Assembly: GCA_963682055.1 (NCBI GenBank)
Contig: OY821745.1
Location: forward strand, 4,037,501 to 4,101,500
Source of the DNA: Primula veris
Lineage: Eukaryota; Streptophyta; Magnoliopsida; Ericales; Primulaceae
Length of the DNA: 64,000 bases
Direction of reading: 5' to 3'
A program made the translations under genes and the position numbers. The number at the start of each line of letters is the position of its first letter. Positions within the stretch are counted from its first letter, which is position 1. Positions 33,851 to 44,900 of this stretch are shown one piece after another. The notes below the pieces were generated by a model, which worked only from the letters and a program-made list of their open reading frames with translations, had not been told where the DNA came from and did not search any database.

Positions 33851-35523
33851 TTAGCCACTTGGGCAACATTAACGGTTACATTATTCTTGGTACTGGCCTC
33901 AGCCTTAGTACCCACAATAGCAGACTCGGCTTTAGGAGCCGGAGTACCAACATTTAATTTAAACATGCCGTTGGTCATATAGCCACGGCCTACATACATT
34001 CCATTTAAGGTGATTACAATTTTAGTAGATTCAAATACAAGTTTAAATCCTTTGTTCACCATAACAGACCCGGAAACCAGATTCTTGCGAATTTCCGGCA
34101 CATGGAGCACGCCATTAAGTGTGAGCTCCTTTCCCGATGTCATCTTTAGCAGCACGGTTTCTTTTCCTTCCACCCTGGAAGTAGCCGAGTTCCCCATGAA
34201 GCAGCTCTCATTGTCCACGGCCGTATAGGTCTTGAACATCCATTTGCTGGCACAGATGTGACTGGTGGCGCCTGTGTCTAGCCACCATTCCTTTGGGTTG
34301 CTCCCCACCAGGTTCACTTCAGAAACCACAGCACTCAGGTGCATGTAGTCTTGTCCAGCATCATCTCCTCCCTCAGCCACATTTGCCTGAGCAGGTGCCC
34401 TCTTCCTCCCTTTCCCTTGGAACTTCCTCTTTGGGGGGGGGGGGGGGGGGGGGGGGGGGTTTGGGCTTGTCGATGCGCATCTTACAATCCGCGGCACGAT
34501 GGCCCGGTTTGTTGCACACAAGCAATCTCCCATGAATTTCTTCTGGAGAGAAGCACCGACTATGCCGTCAGAGCGTTTCCGCTTAGACATAGCGTTCTCA
34601 ACCACATGGGCCTTGGCAACCGCGTTGCCTGCTCCGCCACCGTCTTTCCTTCCGGATCGACGGTTGCTTTGCTCAACATTGAGCCTCTCAATGAGTCCCT
34701 CCAAGGTCATAGCCTTTCGCTTGTGTTTCAGGTAATTTTGAAACTCTTTCCAAGAAGGTGGCAGTTTCTCAATCATTAATGCCACTTGGAAAGGTTCGTT
34801 GATAACTAGCCCTTCAACCTCAAGCCTATGGTATATGAGTTGGAGTTCCTCAACCTGCTCGATGACACTCTTCCCATCAGTCATCATGTACTCATGAAAG
34901 TCCGTGACGACAAATTTCTTTGCTCCAGCGTTATTCACTTTGTACTTTCGTTCGAGAGACTCCCAAAGCTCCTTTGCAGAAGCCTTGGGCTCGAATACAC
35001 GGAAGAGAGTGTCATCCAGAGCACACAGGATGTAGTTCCGGCATAGGTAGTCGCCGTGTTTCCACGCTTCCACCGCCGAAACCGTCTGCACGTCCTCATC
35101 GTCCTCGCTTAGGACGGGTGCAGACTCCTTAAGAAACCGGGTCAGATTAAGGGCAGTTAAATAAAATAGCATCTTTTGCTGCCAACGTTTGAAGTTGTTG
35201 CCCCTAAACTTTTCCGGTCTCTCCAGTTGAGAGGTTGGCAACATTGGCATCGCCGGCGTTGCCGGAGCCTTGCCCTTTGCCCTGGCTGCTGCCACAAGCG
35301 CTGCTTTGGCCGCAGCCTTAGCAGCAGCCTGTGCTGCGGCCGCAGCAGCAGCCGCAGCCATAGCATCAGCCTTTGCCGCAGCAGTTTCGGCCTCAGCCTG
35401 AGCCTGAGCCCCCCCACTCGCAGCGCTCGCAATGTTATGGCTACTGCCAATCACAATTGCGCCCTGCACGTCTCCCGAAGGAACGGTGGGTGTTTGATTC
35501 TCATTAGTCATCTGAAATGACAA
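33796..35523 (-). CDS. copia gag and protease
   Basis: 575 residues. N-terminus is an Ala-rich region (residues about 35-95) uncommon in copia gag, then the gag domain ([19 protein letters not shown]), a Lys/Arg-rich segment, nine prolines encoded by a 27-base G run on the plus strand (34433-34459), and an aspartic protease with active site DTGATSH. The CCHC knuckle is not in this frame: codons for [12 protein letters not shown] are found in a second frame at about 34483-34526, so a one-base loss there is compensated downstream, probably at the G run. The last residues are aberrant owing to the break before integrase. Confidence 0.88.
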   Translation of the reverse strand: MSFQMTNENQTPTVPSGDVQGAIVIGSSHNIASAASGGAQAQAEAETAAAKADAMAAAAAAAAAQAAAKAAAKAALVAAARAKGKAPATPAMPMLPTSQLERPEKFRGNNFKRWQQKMLFYLTALNLTRFLKESAPVLSEDDEDVQTVSAVEAWKHGDYLCRNYILCALDDTLFRVFEPKASAKELWESLERKYKVNNAGAKKFVVTDFHEYMMTDGKSVIEQVEELQLIYHRLEVEGLVINEPFQVALMIEKLPPSWKEFQNYLKHKRKAMTLEGLIERLNVEQSNRRSGRKDGGGAGNAVAKAHVVENAMSKRKRSDGIVGASLQKKFMGDCLCATNRAIVPRIVRCASTSPNPPPPPPPPPKRKFQGKGRKRAPAQANVAEGGDDAGQDYMHLSAVVSEVNLVGSNPKEWWLDTGATSHICASKWMFKTYTAVDNESCFMGNSATSRVEGKETVLLKMTSGKELTLNGVLHVPEIRKNLVSGSVMVNKGFKLVFESTKIVITLNGMYVGRGYMTNGMFKLNVGTPAPKAESAIVGTKAEASTKNNVTVNVAQVANKIRLLILAIHLIYGMVD

Positions 35524-35857
35524 TATAAACTGATTTAGTTTCTCGCAAGAAAACTAATATTCTTTATTGCAAATACTAATTATAACTTAATTAGTTTGCT
35601 TTAAAATAATAAAACAATAAAAAGATATTCTAGCGTGAAAATCAAATCACTTTTGATTTCACTAAGAATTCTTTATAGTATTCTAGAATAAAAAGATTAA
35701 AACCAATTCGGATTTATTCTATGTGCAAATTTCAATTTCTAGTAAACTAGCCATGATTTTGCGAGAATAACAACCGAGACGTCAACAAAATAAAATAAAA
35801 GAAAAAGTCCTTTTCTTTTCGAAATTAGTAAAATCAAAAAATAATATTGTTTAAGAT
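35524..35857 (-). other. copia leader, no canonical primer binding site
   Basis: The 334 bases between the 5' LTR and the gag start. The minus strand after the LTR end CCAACA reads ATCTTAAACAATATT, without the TGG expected of a PBS that pairs with a tRNA 3' end. Confidence 0.6.
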
Positions 35858-37295
35858 TGTTGGTTTTTTGGTACTATTTCGAATACAATAATTGAAAGAC
35901 AATAATGTAAAAGACAAAGGACTGAATGGAAATAACAATTTTATTTCTCACAATTGGAATATAAATTACAATTCCTGACTCGTACAGAATTTAAATTAAA
36001 CTGCTGGACTGGTTTGATAATAAAACAAGATGCCGGACTGTTTTTGACAATAAAACAAACTGCCGGACTGTTTTGACAATAAAACAAACTGCCGGACTGT
36101 TTTTAACAAATAAAAAACTGCCGGACTGATTTAACAAACTGCCGAACTGTTTTTTTAACAAATAAAAACTGCCGGACTGTTTTGTAAATAAAACAAACTG
36201 CCGGACTGTTTTTAACAAATAAAAAACTGCCGGACCGTTTTGTAAATAAAACAAACTGCCGGACTGTTTTGTAAATAATGAAAATTACAGAACTGAAGAG
36301 ACTGAAAGTAAACAGTACTGAAAAGTAAATTACAGAAATTAAACAGTAATGAAATGAAATGGACAGAATGTAAATGACTGAAAAATAAATAACAGAAATA
36401 TAAAAGAAGAGGCAACTGCTGAGCAGTTTCTCTTAAACAATATTTCCCGAACCACCTTTAAAGGTTTCTGGTTTCGGGACTTTGTTCCCAAGGTACAACT
36501 TCTATCTCAGAGTGGCTCGTATGGAAACCGGCACCGAACTACAGGTCGAGCTGTTGGTGGTGCGGTTCTCTCTCTATATATGATGTTTATGCTGTGTTGT
36601 GTGTTCTGGTGTGTTGAAATGAGAGGGGGATGGCTGCCTTTTATAGGCTCTAATGAAACCGCAGCCATAAATGTTGGTCATCAATTCTGGGAGTTACACC
36701 CCCAGAATCCGCTCAATTAATTCTGAAACCGCATCATTTAATCTCATTCATTGCTGGAGCGTTTCTTCTGCTGGAAACTCTAGGGACTGCTTTTATATTT
36801 TATACAAAACTCCCATTTCGGATTTGGACCCGAGACCCGAGACCCGAGACCTGAGACATTCCCCAAATCCCAAGCCCAAATCCCAAGCCCGCGCCCGCGT
36901 CCGAGACACGAGCGAGCGCGCGTGTGTGGTACACACTAATACTCTTAGGTGTATGTGGACATGTTAGTTTAATAACTACATGGGTTGGTATGGTATATAT
37001 ATTGTAAAATTAACTCTTAATCTTCCAATATGGGATTATACTAAATGGTTTTTTTTCCTTTACCATTTCGGTTTTACAGATTTGAGCTTTCGATGCACCA
37101 ACTTTGAAGCCACTTTGTATTCACACCCATTCTCCGAATAGGTCATGTGATATACCGTTACGAAGCTCGTCACACGGGCTACTCAACCATGTTGAGTACG
37201 GTATAAACAACTCAGCGCTGTTACACGAAATAATGACTCGAAGTTGGTCTAGTGACCATTCGAAAACACCCATGTTTTCACATGTTTTTCCAACA
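35858..37295 (-). repeat. 5' LTR of the copia element
   Basis: 1438 bp, TGTTGG...CCAACA on the plus strand. Same ACTGCCGGACTG tandem block (about 36000-36265) as the other LTR but a short hexamer tract (36828-36905). Confidence 0.93.
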
Positions 37296-37427
37296 AGATC
37301 TTAGTCCTGCTGTTGATTTTTTTCCAGTAATATATATCAATAATCATGTGATAAATATGAAGTTGTTGTACTCTATTTACATCAATGCATTTTTTTTAAC
37401 AATCACGCTAAATTTTATATTTGAAAC

Positions 37428-37614
37428 AAATTCGTGAAGAAAACGATCTTTACATGGAAATGAAAGAATCTGGGGTAATTAATGAAGAAAATATTGCAGA
37501 ATCAAAAGTGGCTCTAGTTTATGGTCAAATAAATGAATTACCGGGAGCTCGTATGAGGGTTGGTTTGACTGTCTTAACTATGGCGGAGTATTTCCGAGAT
37601 GTTAACGAATACGA
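37428..37614 (+). pseudogene. atpB: nuclear insertion of plastid DNA, atpB fragment
   Basis: Encodes about 58 residues matching the chloroplast ATP synthase beta subunit: [49 protein letters not shown]. In plants atpB is a plastid gene, so this is a nuclear plastid DNA fragment (NUPT), cut at both ends. Differences from the conserved plastid protein (Gly to Glu before NDLY, Met to Ile and Pro to Leu in the GQMNEPPG region, Ala to Val in VGLTALT) are mostly C-to-T or G-to-A, the pattern expected from decay of inserted, methylated DNA. It lies 130 bp right of the copia element. Confidence 0.9.
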
Positions 37615-37639
37615 GATAATCTCAGCTGTGCTGGCCTAA

Positions 37640-38149
37640 AGAAACAACCAGAAAAACAAAAGTAACTAGATCTAGAGAGTAACCAGAAACAATTATCAAA
37701 ACTTAGCTGTGCTAATTGTTTAGTACACTATGCAAAATGCAAAGTTTTGATTTAGTAAAAAATATTTTTTAGATATTCTTGTATTAACTGATACATAATG
37801 ACATTACAAATTCTTTACGGCAAAAAAAAAGACGTAAATATTGGTAGGGACACACGCCATAAACGGATTTGTCGGTTTCATCTTAAATATATATAAAAAA
37901 TGATTTTGCGGGAATGATGAAAGATTTAGTTTCTCCGAAATATTTTCTGTACTTCACCGTGTGATACATAAATATACTAGACTGCTTATTTTCTGCCTTT
38001 TTTCTGTCTGCTAACCATTTTCTCCGTCTTTACTGATTCTTTGTTGCCAGTGTAATTCACCATTGATGTCAATATTTGCGACGTACATAAGCTAAACAGC
38101 AGCCAATAAATGTTCTTAAAAAGCGGTCATGATCGACCAAGCCATAATC
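37640..38149. other. spacer
   Basis: AT-rich; no gene, no repeat that I can define. Confidence 0.4.
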
Positions 38150-39475
38150 AGGGGCGGATACACTAGGGACATGAGGTCACGTGCACTCAAATTTTTACTC
38201 TGTGAAATTATGAAAATATCTCTGGACAAATATATAATTAATTAAATAAAAAACTTTAGTATATGAACTAAAAAAAAAATCTATATTCTGTATATTCTTT
38301 CTAAAGCAAAATAAAGAAGTGACGAATTGTAAAACTCTTACCGGCTATAGTAATAGTTAGGGCTGGACTTTTTGTACCGATTTGTATCAACCGACCGATT
38401 TTCGAACCGAACCAAACAAGTTGGTACCGAAAGTTCGGTATACCGACTTTTCGGTACGGTACAACCGAACCAAACTTTAAAAATCGGTTCGGTTTCGGTA
38501 TTCATTTCCTATGTTTGGTACAATACCGAACCGAACCAAACATTAAAATTATAAAATATATATATATTTACGCATAGTTATAACTTAAAAATAAATTGTA
38601 TTATAGTTTATTTTAAATTTTCTCACGACTTACTTTCCTATTTACGAAGCCAAGTACAATCGTTAAAGTAGCAAATATAAGAATAGTTGTACACATTTTA
38701 ATTTTTACAAACTTTTTTGCTATTTTATTGTTATCAAGAATTATTTTTTAATAATAATAATGTTTCGGTATAAAACGGAAAACCGAATCGTACCGAACCG
38801 AAAAAGTCGGTTACCGAACTTTCGGTAACCGACTTTTTCGGTTCGGTTATGGTATAATTTTTTTCAAACCAAACAAGTTCGGTTCAGTATTGGTATATGG
38901 TCAAAAAAATCGGTACCGTACCGAAGTCACCCCTAGTAATATTATTAATAGAAATTTATATCTCAACTATTTTGCCCACCACATGTGTTCGTCTCGCCTT
39001 TCATCTCCGTCTAGCTCAAGACTATTGCATCATCAAGTAATTTAGGTTTTATTTTTCAATTTTTTTATTGAAGATAGGCTGAAATTTGATGATTTTTTTT
39101 AATATTATCATTTTTTTTATTTGTGCAAATTATATTGTTCAATTGTTTAATTTTTTTTATTTATATTAAAAAAAAACTAATTTTTAGGATTTTGTAGAGA
39201 CTAAACAATAAGATTCGTATAAATATATTGTTGGTGATAAAAATCAAACATATTAATATTTAACAAAAATATTATGAAAAAATTTATTCTCTTTTTATTT
39301 GTAAGCGGTTGTAGAGGTAGCGTATGTATTTTATTAACTATCTGATTTGTTCGTTTTTTTTTGTATGTTATTCGTTTTTTTGTGTTCTATATATTTTGCT
39401 CGATTTAACTATCTAATTGATTCATATTGAAATTATGCCCCCAAATATAAAATCCTGGATCCGCCTCGAACGGCA
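38150..39475. mobile_element. GGGGCGGAT TIR element (non-autonomous)
   Basis: Left end CAGGGGCGGATACACTAGGG, right end TCCTGGATCCGCCTCG; the GGCGGAT/ATCCGCC ends form an inverted repeat of a type widespread in plant genomes. AT-rich interior without ORFs. No clean target duplication found. It is split by the hAT MITE at 38358-38935. Confidence 0.5.
38358..38935. mobile_element. ACCGAA-rich hAT-type MITE, copy 1
   Basis: Ends TAGGGCTGGAC and GTCACCCCTA, flanked by 8-bp repeats GTAATAGT (38350-38357) and GTAATATT (38936-38943), one mismatch. Interior is made of subterminal TCGGTTCGG/ACCGAACC inverted repeats at both ends with an AT-rich middle. Nested in the TIR element at 38150-39475. Confidence 0.7.
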
Positions 39476-41910
39476 ATTGTACTCAACACATGTTTATAAT
39501 GCATTAAAATTATGTTTATTCTTTTTCAAATTTTACAATTATCTTAAATGTTTTTTACCGAAATGATTGGATTAGAATCTTCGAAAAACCGCCATGGTTT
39601 TCTAACTTACGGAGTGTATACACAAGACAATGAGCTGCGTATATATGGCATATATAATAATCCTTTTTTTTTTTTTTTTTTTGTAATCTGGCATATATAA
39701 TCCCTATTTCTATGGAATAAATGCCTTTTTATTGCAACGGTTATGGCTGTGTCCACAAACTTTCCAAATATTTCCCCTTTTCATACAGTCCAAATACTTT
39801 CCAAATATTATGTCCATTGCTTATTTTATTTCAAAAAAAAATCTAAAAAACTTAAAAAAAGCATACAATTACTGCAAAATATGTTATTTTTAAAAGAAAA
39901 TCCACACGCAATTTATTTTTGAAATAAATATATAAATTAGTGTAAATTAAACATTAAATCTTAGAAAATTTGTCTAAAACAATATTATGTCCAAATATTT
40001 TAAAATTTGAATACAATATAATATAAAAGCTTATAAATTTGTGGAACAAGTTGTGAAAATTTAAAATTTAAATAAAAATAAGAAAAGAGATACGAAACTG
40101 GTAGAAGATTTGGACTACTTTTACCGTTTTAAGAACATAAAATGTTAAAGAAAAAAAATTCTAGAACCCATATCATAAATGCTTTCAAAATAAACAATAC
40201 CATTAATGTAAGTTAAACCGAAGCATTCATGTCTTAGTAGTTAGTATGGTATAATAGTAACATTTATGACCAATTACAATTTTTGCAAGTTTGTATCTAG
40301 ACACCCTTAATTTAGTGTAAATTATTTTAATAAAGATAAGAAAAAACGATCAAGGTCTGTTCACAGCAAGAAAAGAGTTATCGCCCAAAAATACATGTAT
40401 ATTATTCTCTACGTTCCTATTTAATTATATATAACGAAAATACGTGTAATTTTGATAGATTAAGAAATTGTATCAAAATTTTCAGAATAAATTTTTTTAA
40501 AAGTTGATCATATAGTTTAAATTTTATGATTATATTTAAAAAAGATTATTTTAATAATTTTAATATAAGTTATAAACCGATTAAAATTACAAATATTTTC
40601 GTAATGCATAATAAAATATAACTAAGTAAGATAGTGTTCTTGTAATATAATTAAAAACACAGTGCTACTTTTTTTTTTGAAAGATATATAGTGGTACTTT
40701 ATTTATTCCAATTTGTGGAAAATTCATATTATAGGCCCCACCATCCCACTCCTTTCAATCTCGCGCGTAATTACGAGTAATTTTTTGCTATTTATGTAAT
40801 ACTTTCAACATTAATTACACAAACTGAGCATGTTATTATATTACACGAGTGTTGCCTTGTTTGAGATTAAGTTATATTTGGTCCTTATGTAAATATATGT
40901 AACAATATTTACCAATACATTCCTTTACAAGGGGCTACCTAGTTGCTTCCTATTATAGAAATTTTTTTTTGTACCAAATGGTTTAAATGTAAATATGATT
41001 ACCTTATGTCGTTTAATTCATCTTTTTATTTCATCCATGCTGTGTTTTTTCTCATTCACGTCTTAAAACATCTTGATTTTGAATAAAAATCTATTATTAA
41101 AGCAGTCATTTATCCTAAAATGAGTATAAGATTGGGAGTAGCCTCACATAAATTTTTAATACTATCAAAGGAATTAATATAATAAAAAAGTTGGGATCGT
41201 AGCATGGATAAAATCCAACTACACCAATCATACTTTTAAAAAAAGCAAGCAATGCCACTTGCTTTGAAAATGTGTTTGTGAGACTTGTGAGCAGTTACAC
41301 TGAGAACTTTGTGACACGTGTCTTTCTAAACGATAAACGTAACTTGATACTTTTTTTTTTAAAACGTTATAAGTTTTTTGTGACCCTAGTCACATTTTTC
41401 TTATTTGTCTACACTTTCATGTAAATTATCAAACCCGTCATAAAAAACTATTAAACTATTACAGTAGTAACAAAAACTCATCACATCAATTGCAGAAACA
41501 CACGAAATCTTCCGCTTTAAAACTGTTTGCAAATCAACAAAGTCCACATTGGCTAACTAAAAAACATGACCCACCCGAACAGGGGATGAACTAATTACAT
41601 GCTAAAAAATGCTAAAATCTAAATATATATTTTTTTGAAAGTTGACGATTATAGACTTTTTGTACCCATATGACTACAAAATAGTACACACATACAATTC
41701 AGCCCCACCCATCACAAAATCATGGTTCCGCGAGTGATGGTCCGAAGACAAACTTTTTAAGATAAAAAAGCAATGGTGAAAAAATTCGATCCAAACTAAG
41801 ATGTAGTACTAAATAAGTTGAATAGTGTAATTTCCGGAAAAAGCAAACATAAGAAAGAATATATTCCCATTATTATAAGCGTCAATAGTGTAAATAAATA
41901 AATCCTTAAT
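39476..41910. other. AT-rich intergenic region upstream of quinolinate synthase
   Basis: No gene. At about 40412-40650 a degenerate Stowaway-like MITE can be traced by similarity to the one at 46469 (TTCTCTACGTTCC, then AATTTTGATAGATTAAG and its inverted partner). Otherwise low-complexity AT DNA with a T run at 39665-39682. Confidence 0.45.
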
Positions 41911-41916
41911 TTTAGT

Positions 41917-41936
41917 TATATATATTAACGACCTAT

Positions 41937-41970
<34 letters not shown>
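41917..41970 (+). promoter_or_regulatory. TATA box and (AC)15 leader of quinolinate synthase
   Basis: TATATATA at 41917-41924 is followed by a perfect (AC)15 microsatellite at 41941-41970, 11 bases before the ATG. With the usual 25-35 bp spacing the transcription start falls inside or at the edge of the AC run, which would then make up most of the 5' UTR. Confidence 0.6.
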
Positions 41971-41973
<3 letters not shown>

Positions 41974-41981
41974 AAATCGCC

Positions 41982-44900
41982 ATGAAAGCTCTCTTCTCAA
42001 CATCTCTCCCAAAGCTCTCCAAACCAAACCTCCCAAACCCTAACCCTAGCTTATCATCTCTCAATCCAACCCAATTCAAACCGAACATCACAGTCAGGCC
42101 TTTAAAACCCGCTTTAATCTCGCTCTGTGCTCGTCGTTCCTTTGTGCCGCGTGCAGTGGTGGCGCCGGAAAATGACGTGGAGTCGGTGGATAATCGGGTT
42201 ACGAGGGTGGTGGAGGAGTTCGGGGCGATGGTGGATCCGGTGGACCGAGTGAAGAGATTGTTGGAGTACGCTGCGAGGGCGGGTTTTGTAGAGGAGGGGC
42301 TTCGGGTGGACGCTAATCGCGTCATGGGCTGTACCGCTCAGGTTGGTTTCTATTAGATACGTTACGTACATACATACATACATACATACAATGAACGTAT
42401 ATGATTTTTTAAGTTGTGTATATTTGTATTTATAGATTGATGTATATATATAGAGAGAGAGAGTGAGGTGTAACTAGGATTAGATGCATGTACGAAACCG
42501 GAAACTTTAAAGGGGAGGGGCCGAAACGCTAGTTTTTTTGAGATTATAAGCGAACTACATCGAAAAATTACTTTTTTTTCATTTATTTTTATCGAAATAG
42601 GGGGTCACATCCCGACTCTCTCCGCGTAGTTATTTTTGTGGTAGCTAGGATCAGATGCAGGGACAGAATAAGGAACTTTAAATGAGTTGATATTCTATGT
42701 TATTTTTTTTTACATACTCTTTTCAAAGGCTACCTTTTGAAGATTTTAATCAAAATGCATAGTAAACTTTTTACCTTTTCATCATTTTATATCAAAATAG
42801 GGGACTGCAGTGCGCGACTGTGTCGACCTAGTTCCTTCCCTGATTGGATGGGATGAGATTCATATATTAGATATAGAGAAGAATGTTATTTAGTACGAAG
42901 GCGGAACCTGGATTTACATATAGGTGAGGTTGAATAACGTGTGTATACTTTTTTTTTAATCATGTGGGTGCGAAAAGGCTACAATCGTCGTCGTTTGAGT
43001 AAGATACATGTGGAAAGTTTGGTTTTGCTTCCACATGGGGAGTGGTGTAGCCCTTTTAGCAGCTCTATTGAAAAAAAGGTGACAAAACTATTTTTTAAGA
43101 TTATGTAGGTATGCATGCTGATTATGCTAAGTGATATATGGTACATATCTAATTTGGGAAAAAAGAAACACAGATACTTTTTTGTATATGTATTGTAGAG
43201 ACAGTGTGGTGTAGCTATGATTGGAGGAAAATTATTTTTCATTTTCGGTTTGAGATTTTGTTGAGAAAAAAACGGGGCTATAATCTCTTTTTAAGATTAG
43301 GTACGAATATTTAATTATGCTCAGTGATGCTCTCAGGGGTGGAACGAGGACTAAAACTATGGGGTTGTTAAAAACAAATGTTACTGTTTTTTATTTTTAG
43401 CCGAAAAAGCCTACATAAAAATTCACGTTTTGGTAAATTGCGGGTTGTAATGGCACTCCCATATCATATGGGGGTTCCCCCCTTGATGCGCCTTCTCTTT
43501 CTCGTTTATTGTATGATGTTCGACTATGTTCCATGATAGTATGTTGATGTGTACTGACAGTTCTGTGATCTTAAACGAAAAACACAAATGCAGTTTTTAA
43601 TAGTGTGAGGGTACGTGCTAAACTTTAATTTTCTCTAAAAGATATATTACTACTCCTTTGTATACACACATTGGCATTACCACTCGAGCTGAGGGAAATT
43701 GGAATGCTTATGTTTACGATTTTGTTTATTTATGTGGGTAATCAGCTATCTTTCGTATATTTTACGCCGAATTTCCATGTGATAAAAAAACTAATGAATG
43801 AGAGTTTGTCGAATGTTGACCCTAGTGTCACCACCTATTTAGTATATGCATGTAGGTTAGATACTTCCAAAACAGATTAGGATAGTGTACAGATATGGAA
43901 AACTGAAATAAAAGAAGTAACTAAAACTAAAGATAAAATAGGAAATGTTAGGAGTAAAGATAATTCGCTCAACATAAAAGATAGTTTGCCATGGTATGCG
44001 TGTGTAATTACAAACACGGTTATGCATTTTAAAATAAATTAGTTTACTTATGACATGAAGTCCTTAATTAAATTTGAGTTACTATTTGTATTTTTGTGAT
44101 ATTGACAGAATGTCTTAGATGCAAGTTTCTGATACAAGTTTCAGATACACATAGTTTCGGTGTTGGGGTCAGGTTTCGGGAACAATGGCTATCTTCAAAG
44201 ACAATGTACAACCTATTTATTAAATAACTGAAGCTTTATGGCTTGTTTTTGTACTCCTTTCATTTTCTTTTCTCTTTTTGGGCAGATTGGTTAGGTTATG
44301 ATTTGACTTTTTCTTGGTGTGAAACTGCTAATAGCAACCTGTACTAAAAAAATAACTTTGCTTATGTGCGTGTGATATATGCTTCTATTTTTTACAACAT
44401 GTCTGCCATAAGATCCATAATGTCTTCAGTCTTTGTCTTTTCACAACAGAATTTAAACCAATGACCAAGACTAGCAATTTTTAAGTAAGAAGAAATTTAG
44501 GTAATGTTTAATACATGTGGACATGTACATGGCTTTTGTTGGAGTATATTTTCAACTCTATGAAAGTATATTGCTTGTTTGTGGGCACTTTTGTTTCGGT
44601 CATGTACTTCTGAAATTCTTAAAACCGAACTGATGTGACTTTTTTTTTTGGTTTTTAGTTACTTTTGTCAATTGCTTTGGCTTGGTTGGACCTTTTTTTC
44701 GTGCGAATATGGTAACGTTGACACACTACATTCAAGTATCTTGTATAGAAAATTAAAATCATTAATGCGTCTATATTTTTACAACTATTTTAAGTTTAGT
44801 TTTCATTTTCGCAGCCTAAATAGGAAAAAAGGTTGAATCTTGCATTGGGTATGAAAACTGAATCTTTGGCAAATGCACCCTTAGCTTAATCTATAAAATG

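Larger units (their letters stand above)
29162..37295 (-). mobile_element. complete Ty1/copia LTR retrotransposon, coding-defective
   Basis: 8134 bp between exact 5-bp target duplications AGATC (29157-29161 and 37296-37300). LTRs at 29162-30659 and 35858-37295; gag-protease 33796-35523, integrase 33059-33790 plus upstream frame, reverse transcriptase-RNase H 31136-33025, polypurine tract 30660-30669. Integrase precedes reverse transcriptase, which defines Ty1/copia. The two LTRs differ by only scattered substitutions and by repeat-length changes, suggesting a recent insertion, yet pol has a frameshift and an in-frame stop. No TGG-initial primer binding site follows the 5' LTR. Confidence 0.95.

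Noticed and set aside
34293..35520. Several open frames opposite to copia gag
   Set aside because: Antisense shadows of the GC-rich gag coding region.
43671..43880. Open frame inside quinolinate synthase intron 1
   Set aside because: Short, no recognisable domain, and lies in repeat debris.
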